A stretch of DNA of 64,000 bases from assembly GCA_001414485.1 (NCBI GenBank), contig LLEY01000002.1:310001-374000 (forward strand). The letters run 5' to 3'. Made by a program: the position numbers and the translations under genes. A model generated the notes under the pieces. It was not told the origin of the DNA. It did no database searches and worked only from the letters and a program-made list of their open reading frames with translations. Below are positions 35,154-46,225 of this stretch, in pieces. Position 1 is the stretch's first letter. Each line of letters opens with the position of its first letter. This stretch comes from Calycina herbarum (taxonomy: Eukaryota; Ascomycota; Leotiomycetes; Helotiales; Pezizellaceae).

Positions 35154-36382
35154 CATTCTTGTACGAACCAAAACAGTACAAGTCAATAAATGTTTCTAAT
35201 AGGGTATTCAGGTGACTCCGAATGTGACTGACTACGTCCAATTGCAGATGTTTCTCTCAGCCATGTCTGTGTTCGGTTCAGCCCTTTCCGAAGACTGGCG
35301 TCAAATACAACACCGTCTTGGAGCCCCAATCAGGCACCCGTCAAATCCAGCCTTTTCAATTCAATTCGAGTATTGGGACTCGGCATGTTGCATGCTGGCT
35401 TCCATATACGAGATATGGGGTTCAGCTTTTGGAATATGGTGTAACCTTGTGCAACGGTCGTTAGACTTGTCATGTTGTTATCATGCGATGTCTACACTGT
35501 TATAGGTTTGATATTTGTTTATCACCTGATGACACGAGATGGATTTTCAGCATGGTCTGCATTGCGATTGTACCTGTACATGTTTTCAGCATTTTATCTA
35601 CTGGAATTGGAAATGCCAGGCCAAGATTCCCCCATTTTATCGCTGCATGTCATTCGATCGGTTTTGCTTTTTCAATTGCACTTCCTGGAAACAATACTGC
35701 TACCCGTTTTCATTCTTAGCACTGCTTCGTTCCAATTCTTTTGTTTTCTGCGAGAGTTTTTCTTGTCCTATAACTCAGTGCATATTTGGAGCACAGGCAT
35801 GATCCAGTCGATACATTCAGTTTTTCTAAGATAAATCCAGAATGTTCTTAGTCTTCTATTGCATTAAATCTAGTCCTGTCAAAGTCCATTCATATATTTC
35901 CCCCCCTCCCAGCAAGCAGGAACGGGGGTTTGATGTCATAGTAATGATTCCGAAATGCGTTACGATAGATTGAGTTGTTGGTGATTTTCTTTACAGACTG
36001 GCCCGTCATTGATTCTTCCCCGGCAACTTGCATTCAGTGGATGACGCTGTGTATGGGACGCGCTTGCGGCGTATAAATTCCAATCTTTATCGCCAAGGCG
36101 CTCCCCCATACAGGTTCCAGTGGAGTTGCCATGATTCTATCCATTGTTTGTAGCGGCACGAGGCGTTCTTTTCTACGCACGTGCTTCCTTATACGATGGA
36201 TATCGATACGGCGAATATTGCTGAAGTAATGGGAAGTACTTAACTACTCCAAGTCTGCCGTCGGACACCCTTTTACTTTCACTTCTACTATACTAGATTT
36301 TCTTACAATTTTCATCTCTTGTAGTACTTTCTAAAAGCGATTAGATTTGACGAACAAAAGTTATGTCTCACTATTCCAAGTT
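35154..36382. other. Intergenic, no supported gene
   Basis: Several overlapping plus-strand frames between 35212 and 35834 are rich in hydrophobic and Ser/Cys residues but match nothing and have no splice-linked continuation. Confidence 0.5.
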
Positions 36383-38087
36383 ATGACGAAGCCTTGTGGG
36401 GTTTTAGCAATGGCAGCCTTTGTTTATGTAGCGACCGGTATAGCTGCAGCAGCGACATCCAAAAACCTGACATTGAATTTGCGGGAGTTGGTTTCCCCTC
36501 GTCAGCTTTCCTAGTTGGGATGAAGGCTAAAATTGTCTCTTAGATTACGCCGACTAAAACACTGCTGTGGTTCTAGTGCCATTCTAGCTTCTATCGTGCA
36601 AGACTTGACGTAAGTTCTGTCCTAGCTCGGAGCTGAAGATTATTCTAAATGTCTTACATAGGTTCCCTTGGATTGCCAAAAGTCAGATGGCATCAGGATC
36701 GGACCCCCGCTTATCATGTTTCCAGCTACGACGGGGCCTTACAAAGGCATGGTTATGACAAACCCGTGAGTAATGCAAGAACAGTAATTTTCTGAAACAG
36801 CGCTAATAATACATAGAGGTGGCCCAGGAGGTTCGGGAATCGATTTTGTTTCACACAACACCCATTCGAGCCAGGTAATTGGTACGAACTATGACCTCGT
36901 CACCATCGAGTCCCTGGGGCTCGGATATAGCATACCGCTCGCCAACTGCTCTTCGAAGCTCTCCAAGATAAGGGCTTTCGAAACCTACGAGTTTAATCAA
37001 ACTGACTTCCACGGACCTACTCTACCTACTCAATCGTATGAATCCACACATGATATTGGTGTGAAGTGCCGGGCATCATTAGGAGGGGCCAAAGAAATAG
37101 ACCGGCACATGACAACTTCCGTTGTGGTGAAAGATATGGTTAGTGTTCTCGACGCATTCGCATCCGGAAGCGAAAATATTTGCAACGCACACCTTATCAA
37201 CTTCTGGGGATTTAGTTACTGGTCAATCATTGGTCAAGTCTTTTGCAGCATGTTTCCCGACCGGATTGGACCCGTCGTACTAGATAGGGTTGTTGACCCA
37301 GCCGATTTCACTTCCGCGGCCTGAGAAAAGTCGCTACAAAAAAGCGACGAGGCATTCTCTACCTTTTTCGAATACTGTCACCTTGCCGGTCCTTCTATGT
37401 GCTCTTACCATACCGGAACCTCTTATGATATCTTCAAGAGATTTGAACGAACTGCGAGCAGACTTAATGCCACTCTGGCGCCCGAGAAAGGATGGAGCAA
37501 CAGTAAAGCAATCACACTTACTCTCGAGGGGTTAAAATCTCTTTCTTTTGATGCTTCATACTCACCAGGCGGATCCGCGGGGTTTTCTCTAATCTCAAAC
37601 ATCGCACTTGCAGTCGAAAATACGCTTGGAAACATTAGTATGACAGACGTTCAAAACATGGCAAAAATAGTTGAGGCGGCGACAGCAAATAGTTCAATGC
37701 CAGACATCCCAAGTTTACCAAAGGTGTGTACCACATAGCTCTGATAATTTTCGAATTAAGCTCACCTCAATAGAAATTTACGCCTGTAGCCTGCAGTGAG
37801 AGCAGAAATGCTTTCTACAACTATACTTTAGAGGATATTCTCCCTCCAATGAGACTTACATGAACCAACCCTACATTGCTGGGGAATTCCTTGGTGTTGC
37901 TCAACTATCTTGTATCGGCTGGTCCATTCCACCATCTGAGCGCTTCGCTGGACCATGGGAAGACAAAAAACCTAATCTTGATTGTTTCGGAAACACGCGA
38001 CCCTATTACGCCAATTACGAATGGGGAGAGCGCCCAGAGACTGTTTGAAGGCTCAGCACATTTGGTTGTTGATGGGATTGGGCACTG
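36383..38087 (+). pseudogene. TAP-like alpha/beta-hydrolase (secreted peptidase/esterase type), decayed
   Basis: A plausible start at 36383 gives a signal peptide (MTKPCGVLAMAAFVYVATG). Family motifs then follow in order across several frames and introns: VPLDCQKSDG; a GGPGGSGIDFV oxyanion-type segment near 36830; VTIESLGLGYS; the nucleophile elbow INFWGFSYW near 37200-37235 (the family usually has SYG after the Ser); FPDRIGPVVLDRVVDP; an in-frame TGA at 37322-37324 where the family has Trp; then MCSYHTG, an intron near 37727-37772, IGWSIPPSERF, and KTKNLILIVSETRDPITP carrying the Asp region. The last part, HLVVDGIGH, carries the His region. Besides the TGA there are frame changes near 37857 and 37955. 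The changed residue after the nucleophile and these lesions mean the gene is dead. Confidence 0.8.
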
Positions 38088-39077
38088 ATATAGAGGATCG
38101 GAAAACAAAGGTGTTTTTGCGAGGATTGGGGCTTTCTTCCAGACGGGCAATTTAATTTGCCAGGGAAAAATGATGCTTTCTGTGAGTTGGAAGCTGGACC
38201 ATGGAATATTACGATTAGTGGGGGTTTCGAGAAAAGAGATGATTTCTTGGAGATTGGACGTGGGATTTCGGCTTTGATATGAGCTTCAAGTTTATTCTTT
38301 TGGGCGCTGGCCCATTCCTTTGGGGGTTGGATAAGTTCACTTCATTCCACCACTTCATGCTTAAGTACCTGGAGGTTGAGTTTGGCACGTTTGTTTTGAG
38401 GACAGAGTAGGACTCGGATTTCCGAGTATACCGAATTTCACGATCCTTCATTCATTGTGACTCAGAGACCGTGATTTATTTAGCACGGTGTTATTTAGGC
38501 ATAATGGAACGCAGCGGGGTTGGGATATTTCTCACAGCCGGAGTTCGGAAACGGAGCTCATGAGCTCACTTCAACGAACCATTTTAGTTTGCACGTGAAT
38601 TGGCGTTCTGGGCGTGATTACCCCGCGTGTTGCAGCAACCCCTCGCGATGGATAGCAAAAGCGGCAGTAAACTCTTGTTGTTCAAAGTTTTCAGGTCAAT
38701 TCAAGTGATTTAGAAAGTTTATACCAACTCGGAGTAAATTTCTCACTCTAGAACAATAGAATGTTTTGCTCTTGTGTTGCCTTCACGACCGTCAAATATG
38801 CACATAAGTTATAACTCCGTAATTCCGTTGATCGACCACTCATACCAGAACGACCGTAAGAATACACGGGCGTCAAGGAATCATATTACAATGTGAGACC
38901 AGTTTACTGCCGCTTTTATTTTCGTCACGAGGCCCCTTATTTCAGCTGAATCTCTCGAGTATAAATACCACCACCCCCTCACGTTAGCTCCCTTCCCCCT
39001 CACAAACCAAAGTACAACATTAGACCCAATTGCAATCTACAACTCAATCAAATTTTCGCTAAGCTCTATCAACCATC
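38088..39077. other. Intergenic with promoter of the VOC gene
   Basis: Non-coding apart from the promoter elements next to 39078. The final 90 bases are C/A-rich (CTCCCTTCCCCCTCAC), a typical leader. Confidence 0.5.
38960..38967 (+). promoter_or_regulatory. TATA box of the VOC gene
   Basis: TATAAATA lies about 118 bases before the ATG at 39078 and just before a CT-rich leader. Confidence 0.55.
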
Positions 39078-39562
39078 ATGCCATTTGATCATTTTTGTAT
39101 CGTCGTACCTCAATCCAAACTCGAGGATATCATCAAATTCCTCACGACCTCTCTGGCACCCACCGGACTCAAAGAAATCATGCGCCCCATCCCAAATGTT
39201 GTCGGCTTAGGCGAGGACAAAGCTTACTTTTGGATATCTACCTTCGAACCGAAAGAAGGACAGGAAGAACTCGCGATTGATCTGTTGAAGAAAAACCATA
39301 TCGCATTCAGTGCCCAGAGTAAGTCGTTTTTGAATTAGCTCTGTTTCGTTTGTTTTGTTTGAGGAACCGCATTTAACGTGGGCACAATACAGACGCCGAG
39401 CAAGTTAGAAAATTCCACGCCGCTGCTCTCGAAGCTGGTGCTACATGCAATGGCCCACCTGGCCCACGCCCGCAATATCACCCAGGGTATTATGCTGCAT
39501 TTGTACACGACCCCGTTTTTGGCATCAATGTCGAGGTGGTTTGTCACAGTGGTGATGCATAA
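39078..39562 (+). CDS. VOC (glyoxalase/bleomycin-resistance fold) protein
   Basis: Two exons, 39078-39318 and 39393-39562, with a 74-nt intron (GTAAGT...ACAG), give 136 aa. The start MPFDHFCIVVP has the conserved first His of VOC proteins (H5). The end GYYAAFVHDPVFGINVEVVCH carries the usual second-half pattern (YYAAFVxDPxGxNxE), which supplies the metal-ligand Glu. The middle YFWIS and the helix LLKKNHIAFSAQ, AEQVRKFHAAALEAG fit a single-unit VOC protein that dimerises. Members include glyoxalase I, dioxygenases and resistance proteins. The exact reaction cannot be read. The gene looks intact, with TATA and CT-rich leader in front. Confidence 0.88.
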
Positions 39563-39863
39563 GTGGATTTCTTGTTGCACAGGTGTTTTGGTTCATGGAA
39601 CGTGATTTGAGTTCACACTTGGGCAGAGTGGGCGGTAGAGTTGCTGGTGAAGTCGTCGGAAATTGAGAACTAGTTCGTAGTTGCTGGTTCTATTTTCTCC
39701 GCCCAAGGGCCGCAATTCAAGTATCTTCACCTGTTATTGATGACTTCTCGTCTCCAGTGATGTCAAGTATTGAGAGAGTGGAGACAAGTGAGTGAGGATG
39801 TAGCATGTCAAAAGCATGAATTAGTCAAGTCGCGGAATGGATCGCACCACAAGTAACCACTTA
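39563..39863. other. Convergent intergenic region
   Basis: A 301-base gap between the plus-strand VOC gene and the minus-strand peroxidase. Both 3' UTRs must lie here. Nothing else seen. Confidence 0.6.
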
Positions 39864-41154
39864 TTAATCAACTCCAAGACTAGTAAGTAGACTAGCGCTC
39901 GGTGCAAAGAAAGTGGTTCCGGTCACTGGGGTTGAAAAATCGAGTAATCGATCATGTTTCCCCTCTGGCACACCAACGAACATCCTCTTAAGCATTGTTT
40001 CAATAACCCACAGCCGCCTCGAATACCCGATGAAATATGTCCCGAATTCTCCTTGTCCGGGAGACCCAAACGGCATATTATCCCTTAATATGTCATACTC
40101 TCCAGCATCGTCTTCAATAGTCGTCAAACTTTTATGCGAAAGCTGTTGACCCTCAGGCGCATCATCCAATTCCTCATTATCCAATTTTGTGCGACCAATA
40201 ATTGATTCCTGCTGCTCTGTTTTCAATGCCCTCCAAGATTTCATGTTATGTAGGTATTTTTGTATAACAATATAACTTCCTCCCACTGCCGAAACTGTGG
40301 CAGAATCGGCAGATTCTTCCCCAACATCTTCTTGTGCAACAAGCACAGAGTTTGGGACTGCTAGTCCCACTGGGTTTGCGGTGCCATCAACGAAACCAAG
40401 CAAGTCCCGGACGTCGAAGTAGCGAAACCCAATTGTCTCGTCAACGACCGATACGGAGGAACCGAGGAGAGATAGTAGTTGTCTCTCGAATTCGAAGCAC
40501 AGATCGCGTCGCTCAGACCGGATATGAAAGAGGAGATCACCTGGCGTAGAAGGAGCCGTGTGGACTGCCCCCTTGACCTCTGGAAATGTATGTAGTTCGG
40601 AGGGACGCGGGAGACGAGTGACACTGTCCCACGCTGTTGCGCCAATGCCAACCGTGCAAGCAAATGATGCATTCAGGTCTCGAACTGGTTGAAGAAATTG
40701 GTTAGCAACCATGTACTCATCGTGCTAACAAGCCGATTATAGGAGTTCAAGAAAGGTGATAATACTCACTGGAGACGTTCTTGGCTAGGTCATCTAAGCT
40801 TGCGAGAGCTGAACGTATTGTTTTGATTGCCGCAGGGGGAAACGATTGCGACTCGCTCGATACTTTTTCAATTGAGACGACGACAAAGGTTGCCGATTGC
40901 GTCAATGGGGCGTCAACCCGTTGGGACTCGATAGGAACGCGGCTCATTTTTCTTGCTCTCTCTCCGAACTGCAAGCTGAGTTGTGGTCGGCCTCTCTTCT
41001 GTCCCCGTGGGTAGTTACTCAGGGGTCGTACTGATGGCTTTGAGCGCCTTACTTGTGCAACTTGACGACTGAAAGGGGGAAGGTTTGACGTGTACGATTT
41101 TTGGCCTCGAAGCCCTTCTGAGAGAACGGCTCTGAAGTTAATTGTTTTGCTCAT
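39864..41154 (-). CDS. DyP-type heme peroxidase
   Basis: Two exons, 41154-40770 and 40684-39864, with an 85-nt intron (GTGAGT...CCAG), give 401 aa. The family signature GFVDGTANP is at about 225-233, giving the catalytic Asp (D228). The proximal heme-ligand region DAPEGQQLSHKS has H312. The distal Arg is in YDILRDNMPFG (R329), and YFIGYSRRLWVIETMLKRMF follows. DyP enzymes oxidise dyes, lignin-like phenolics and other substrates with H2O2. The first about 70 residues are basic and lack acidic residues at the start, before the usual family beginning near MSRVPIESQRV. They could be a mitochondrial presequence, or the true start may be the internal Met at about residue 70. No secretion signal is visible, so an intracellular role is likely. 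Confidence 0.9.
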
Positions 41155-41483
41155 GTCACTTTTTAGTATGGTTAGTCAATCATAATGTGTTTGCCTTTGG
41201 GTATATGATACAGAATCAGGCGATTGACTACCCCGCGCTATGCACGTTGCTTATTCCGTATAAGTAAGGGCGCATCTGGGCTGGAACCCCTTGCCCTCAA
41301 AACTTTGTACTATTGAAGAGCCCGATCATTTTGAGATGATGGCAGAACATGGATTCCAAATGCCTGTAGGACACCTGAAAACGAGGAAAATATTGCCTCT
41401 AACTAATTATAAAGCACTAGTCCTCCCCCCAGAAGAGGGGACCATATCACGTGACCATTTCTAAAGCCACAGGGAATTCGGTC
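41155..41483. other. Intergenic, no feature seen
   Basis: Promoter side of the peroxidase gene. No motif I can name. Confidence 0.45.
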
Positions 41484-41825
41484 TCATCGCCTCCCCAAAA
41501 GTACTCCTTTCCTGGGTTTCCCTCGAACTGGTTTTCTAATTTTTGTAACTTTCGACGAATTTCGCCCTCTCTTGCCTTTCAAGTGCAAGGTACCGCCATC
41601 AGCAAATTTGGAAGACTCAACTGAAATCTGGGTGCGATAACTCGTAAGTACCACCTTCACCGTGGAAGAAATATTTCTTGCCATGAGCTCTTTAAACATG
41701 TCGATGAATCTTTTTGGCCAGATACTTGTGTTCTCACAATCCAACCCTATAACTTCTATATCGACAACGACGTAAAGCTTTGAAAAGCCTAACTGTCGGA
41801 AATCAATCAAAAAATTCCTTCTCAC
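41484..41825 (-). pseudogene. C-terminal fragment, possibly of a P-loop NTPase-like protein
   Basis: The frame reads RNFLIDFRQLGFSKLYVVVDIEVIG, then STVKVVLTSYRT. This resembles the Walker-B and following strand of fungal NACHT/AAA-type NTPases, where a hydrophobic LYVVVD strand is followed by a VVLTSR strand, but the acidic residues after the strand are not conserved and no P-loop is present. It ends with a very basic tail (KPVRGKPRKGVLLGRR). Its upstream end lies in the left 308-bp inverted repeat. The repeat copy at 43602-43909 carries the same first residues (RNFLIDFRQL) and then diverges, so the fragment was cut by whatever made the repeat. Assignment is tentative. Confidence 0.4.
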
Positions 41826-42098
41826 ATCGTCTGTCTTCTTCCCTTCGGGTGGTCGGTTTAAGTTTTACTAATTGTTTTGATGCTCTTTAAGGGAATTTCT
41901 TAAATATTTAGCAAAGCTATCTGAGGAGGTCGTAAGCATATTTTTTTTATAGAAGGGTTAGTTAGTAGAAGTTTATTAAACTTTTATACCTACGAGTCTT
42001 TATAATAATCTAATAAGTTGGTTCGCTAATAGCCAGTAATAATCCTATTAAGATGAATACCCTAATTACATAGAATGTCATCGAGGTAAACTCATCCG
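41791..42098 (+). repeat. Left arm of a perfect 308-bp inverted repeat
   Basis: Starts AACTGTCGGAAATC and ends GGTAAACTCATCCG. Its reverse complement is 43602-43909 with no mismatch found by eye over 308 bases. Much of it is AT-rich (about 41935-42060). No target-site duplication is evident outside the arms. Confidence 0.95.
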
Positions 42099-42238
42099 AA
42101 GGTGCTTCTGATGATCAAATGGCAAGAGAAGATGGCATTCGATGGTACTCTTTTGGGAACCCATTTCTTGAGATAATTTATTACTGTATTGATTTACAGT
42201 GAAGTTCAGTTAACGGTGGGGTAAAATTACCTTTTTTA

Positions 42239-43528
42239 TCATAGTTTGCACAACTTCTCCCCCAAAGCCCGACTACTCCCTTTCAAAACACACAAGCTAA
42301 TAAACGTTGTATTTACAGCTTCTAATCGGCAGCTAAAACTCAAATCAAGGTTGAGGGGAGTTGCTTCTTGGAGCGAGCAAAAAACCCGGCCCAAATCATC
42401 CCGTTTGGTTTTGCCCATCTTCTTTGCACACCGCATTTCAATTTCTTTATCGATGGGAACCGGCGGGAACCAACCCAGCATCTCCTTTGCCTTTTCAACG
42501 TTCATTGTACGGGTTCTATACACATGTTCCAATTTCTGTCGTAAAAAATCATCCGGTCTTCGTTTACCCAAAGACAGCAGCCAAACTATCCACTCCGCTA
42601 TGCAACATATTCCGATGACAGCCCGATTTGGAACCACCATCTTGTCCTCCGGGTTCTGTGGGTAACCCGCTTCAGCAAATACCTTGCCTGAGAAGTCCCA
42701 AAACAGGATGGGAGAATCATCGGATAAGTTGAGTACCTCAACGTGAACCTTCCCATTAGATGTGGGGTTTGAAGGTCTCTCGAGCTCATTCGCTAGAGTT
42801 TTTCAGATGAATATATGTCCATGCACTGCGTTGTGGACGTATATACGATCGAAGAGGGGTGTGTTATCCCCCAGCTGTATGTTTGCACGTCCAGAATAGA
42901 CCATATCCAATCCCCTCGTTGTAACCCTGTCCTCTGTTTCTCCCTCGCCATATATGCCAGAAATTCGGATAGACACTGTTCTTAAATGACCGGAATCAGC
43001 GGCTAAGACCATGGCATCTGCTATCGCTTTGCTTTTATCGTATGCATTCTTTCTTGTAACCTATCCTTGAAGAATGGGACTCTCCTCGTCGGCCATGATA
43101 CATCCTCCACCCGCATTGGTGGTATACACCATGATTGAAGAAGTAAAGACAGAAGAGGTAGTTAAAGGTAGTTCCTTGGCGCAAGCAAGCAAATTCGCTG
43201 TGCCATCAACAATCTCCCGTTCAAAACGTTTGGGATCAGGTGGATCTGAGTATGCGTATGGCGAGGCTGTATGAAAAACAAGCCGCGGCTGGATCTTTTC
43301 CAATAGCTTTTGAAGATTTTCTTTCGAGTTGATATTGCAGGCGTAATAGGAGGCTTCTGGATACCGGTTTTGGCGAGGATTGCGACTCAAGATTGAGACA
43401 GAGGATACGGATGAATCGTCGAGCAGTGCACGAACGAGTTGATGCCCTAGAAATCCACATCCACCGGTGACAAGGACGGCTCCCAGATGAGGTTGGTGAG
43501 GAATCTGAAGGAGTGAGCCCACCGCCAT
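42239..43528 (-). pseudogene. 3beta-HSD / sterol-4-carboxylate dehydrogenase-like SDR, two in-frame stops
   Basis: The ATG at 43528 leads to a Rossmann start VLVTGGCGFLGHQLVRALL (NAD-binding GxxGxxG, about residues 18-36), then VFHTASPYAYSDPP, the NADE-equivalent MADEESPIL, the active-site region AYDKSKAIADAMVLAA (YxxxK), VSIRISGIYGEGE and DRIYVHNAVHGH. These are all features of the 3beta-HSD/C-3 sterol dehydrogenase branch of extended SDRs. One frame runs the whole length (430 codons to 42239) except for TAG at 43063-43061 and TGA at 42805-42803. Each could come from a single C-to-T change (CAG, CGA). No usable intron removes them. Erg26 proteins of this branch act in ergosterol demethylation, but this copy is more like accessory members. 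It lies in the loop of the inverted repeat. Confidence 0.8.
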
Positions 43529-43601
43529 TGGAAAGCGCGACTTGGAGGTGGAGGGGGGAAGGTCGTTTTAAGAAACTGTTTAAGCACCGAATTTTCGACA
43601 G

Positions 43602-43909
43602 CGGATGAGTTTACCTCGATGACATTCTATGTAATTAGGGTATTCATCTTAATAGGATTATTACTGGCTATTAGCGAACCAACTTATTAGATTATTATAA
43701 AGACTCGTAGGTATAAAAGTTTAATAAACTTCTACTAACTAACCCTTCTATAAAAAAAATATGCTTACGACCTCCTCAGATAGCTTTGCTAAATATTTAA
43801 GAAATTCCCTTAAAGAGCATCAAAACAATTAGTAAAACTTAAACCGACCACCCGAAGGGAAGAAGACAGACGATGTGAGAAGGAATTTTTTGATTGATTT
43901 CCGACAGTT
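43602..43909 (-). repeat. Right arm of the perfect 308-bp inverted repeat
   Basis: Reverse complement of 41791-42098. Outside it follow GGAGGGACCCG on this side and AAAAGCCT on the left side, so no duplication of flanking bases is seen. The arms plus the 1503-bp spacer could form a large cruciform. Confidence 0.95.
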
Positions 43910-44420
43910 GGAGGGACCCGAGGGGTTGGGAACTGACTAGACTAGGCGGGTAGACTCTGGATTTGTGATAGAAACTGGGTTTATTTGTGGTCATGGAGGG
44001 AATTTTAAATGGTGGGGTCTTGGTGAGGAGGTGGGTTAAGCGAGGGGGTGGTTGGTGAGGGAGCTTCGGGCCCATCTTCTTTGCTGTGGGGTCACAATTA
44101 CTTAGTAGTGGTTGACCAGGATACTTGCTGATGAATCACCGACGTGACGATATCAAAAGTGAGCAGTCAACTACTATTCAGATACAGATATTTAAAGACC
44201 GAATGTCTTTTACTCTTACCGTAGTTAATCGCCACTAATCTATGAAGCTGTTAGAGATTCACGATAACAAGAGAAAGGTTACGCATAACTAAAGGATCGG
44301 CAGATGAAGTTGAGCTTGAAGTGTTTGTCACTTTTAAACAATTTCACACGAACATCGAACAGCTACAGCATGACAAGTTGCAAGAATCGTCCCTCCTCAT
44401 TCCCCAAAAGACACCACTAC
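43910..44420. other. Intergenic, no feature seen
   Basis: Gap between the inverted repeat and the 3' end of the P450 gene. No supported gene. Confidence 0.5.
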
Positions 44421-46225
44421 TCATTCATCTCGAACAAGCTCAACCCGACACGGATATCCATCTGATGGATGCGACCCCGCCTTGTCAATTGGATACGCCC
44501 TCTCTCCATCCAAAGTACGAATCTCCTTTCCCCTCATCCCCTTCTTCATCTTTGCCCAAACCCCCAATTTCGCATCTTGAATCTGGTCCCATTCTTCATA
44601 AGCCGGTGTTATTTTAAACCTCCTGGCAGTCATAATCAAAACAATCCTCATCTCATTAAGCGCAAGCGTCCGTCCAATACACGCCCTCGGCCCAGTGTCA
44701 AAAGGTCGATATGCGCCTTGAGGAGGATACAATTGGTGATCCGCTTGTACGAGCCAGCGTTCCGGTAGAAATTCGTTGGGTTTGATCCAGACGCGAGGGT
44801 TTTTATGGCTGGCTTGGTGGTTGACGATGATATGGACTCCTTCGGTTTCCAGTGATGCACCATTTAATGCTGGGAGCGAGATACCGGGGAGACCTTGTCG
44901 CATGCTAGTTGCTGGGGGGTAGAGTCGCAATGTTTCTTTTATGACTGCTAGGGTGTAACGACAATTATTGGGGAGTGTGGGTTGGGATTTGAGTAAAGTT
45001 GTGGTTTGTGAAGTGTCGGCGCCGAAGATAGAATCGTGCTCTTGTCGTAGTTTAACAAGGACCTCGGGGTGTTTTGCTAGAACATGGTATATAAACACGA
45101 TAGTGCTTGAGGTTGTGTCAGTACCGGCCAGAAGAAAAAGTCGTATTTGATTGGTGACGATTGCCGCAAAATCGGGATCTAATTTTGCCCCTTCTAGAAT
45201 GTGTTTGCCCTTGGTCTCCTCGATAAAAGCTTCCAATGCCATAGCTATGGTAGACTTTGCTTTGGTGGCTCGTTTCTCAGCCGGAGTCGGATGTGCAAGA
45301 TGCTCTTTTTTGAGTTCCATAAAACGCATTTCCAGCTCTTTGCCGATATATTTCTTTATGATGTTGCCGTAATACCTTTGAACGAAGGGTCGAGCCGGAT
45401 TGAGCAAGGCTCTGGCATCCCAGAGTGAATGCCAATCTGTGATCGTGTTGAGGGCTGTTGCTAGGATATGTTCTGAGCGCTGGTAGTTGATGTTCGCGCC
45501 CCTGGACGAGAATGAGCAATCATGCCATCTCGAATGTAACAAGGAGTTGAACACTTACAGAGCAACTTTCATAATAACATCGAACGTCAATTTCGTAGCA
45601 AATTCATCTAGAGAAACAATACCACTCCCCGCACTTTCCATCAACTTCCCACAAAATACCTCCACACAATCAACAATATAAGGAACACGCTCCATCAAGC
45701 TCGCAGCGCTAAATCCAGGATTAAGTAGAGACCTCCATCTCTTCCACTCATCCCCATTCATCGACAAAATACTGGGTCCTCCTACAATTGGTTCGATAGA
45801 TTTGAGACTCATAATAGGTCTGGGGAAATGATATTTTTGCGAGATGAGGAATTCGGATTCCGGGTTGAAAGTAATAATGGTAGGTGGGAAAGCAGGCCAT
45901 AGGTCCAAGACGAACATTTCTGTGTCTGCGAATTCGCGACTTAGTTCGTGTATGATAAGTGATACATTTGTGAGTCGGGGGAAGTGACGGAAGGTGCGGT
46001 CGAGGACTAGTAAGTGGCCGGTTATCCAATTCCATCCTGCTGGCATAGGCTATGGAGGTATCAGCTTGGAAGATGGAAAGGATTGGTGGATATCCTTCGA
46101 CTTACTATTCCCCTCTTGCGGAGGTCATTGATGCGGGAGCGATGTCGATACCAAACCAATAAAACGTATGAGAGACCTGTGAAGGCCACTACGCCGACAG
46201 TGAGCAGCAAGTTGTTCGGCACCAT
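44421..46225 (-). CDS. Cytochrome P450 monooxygenase
   Basis: Three exons, 46225-46106, 46049-45559 and 45501-44421 (introns 56 and 57 nt, GTAAGT donors), give 563 aa. The N-terminus has a membrane anchor (LLLTVGVVAFTGLSYVLLVWY) followed by a basic/Pro stop-transfer segment (RKRGIPMPAGW). The I-helix oxygen-binding motif AGTDTTSS is at about 329-336, the K-helix ExxR (KETLR) at 393-396, PERW follows, and the heme loop FDTGPRACIGR has its Cys ligand at about 478. All invariant P450 residues are present, so the enzyme should be functional and bound to the ER membrane. The overall pattern (LRQEHDSIFG, CRYTLAVIKETLRLYPPA) resembles fungal P450s of secondary metabolism. The substrate is unknown. 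A sedolisin gene lies 570 bases upstream on the same strand. Confidence 0.93.
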
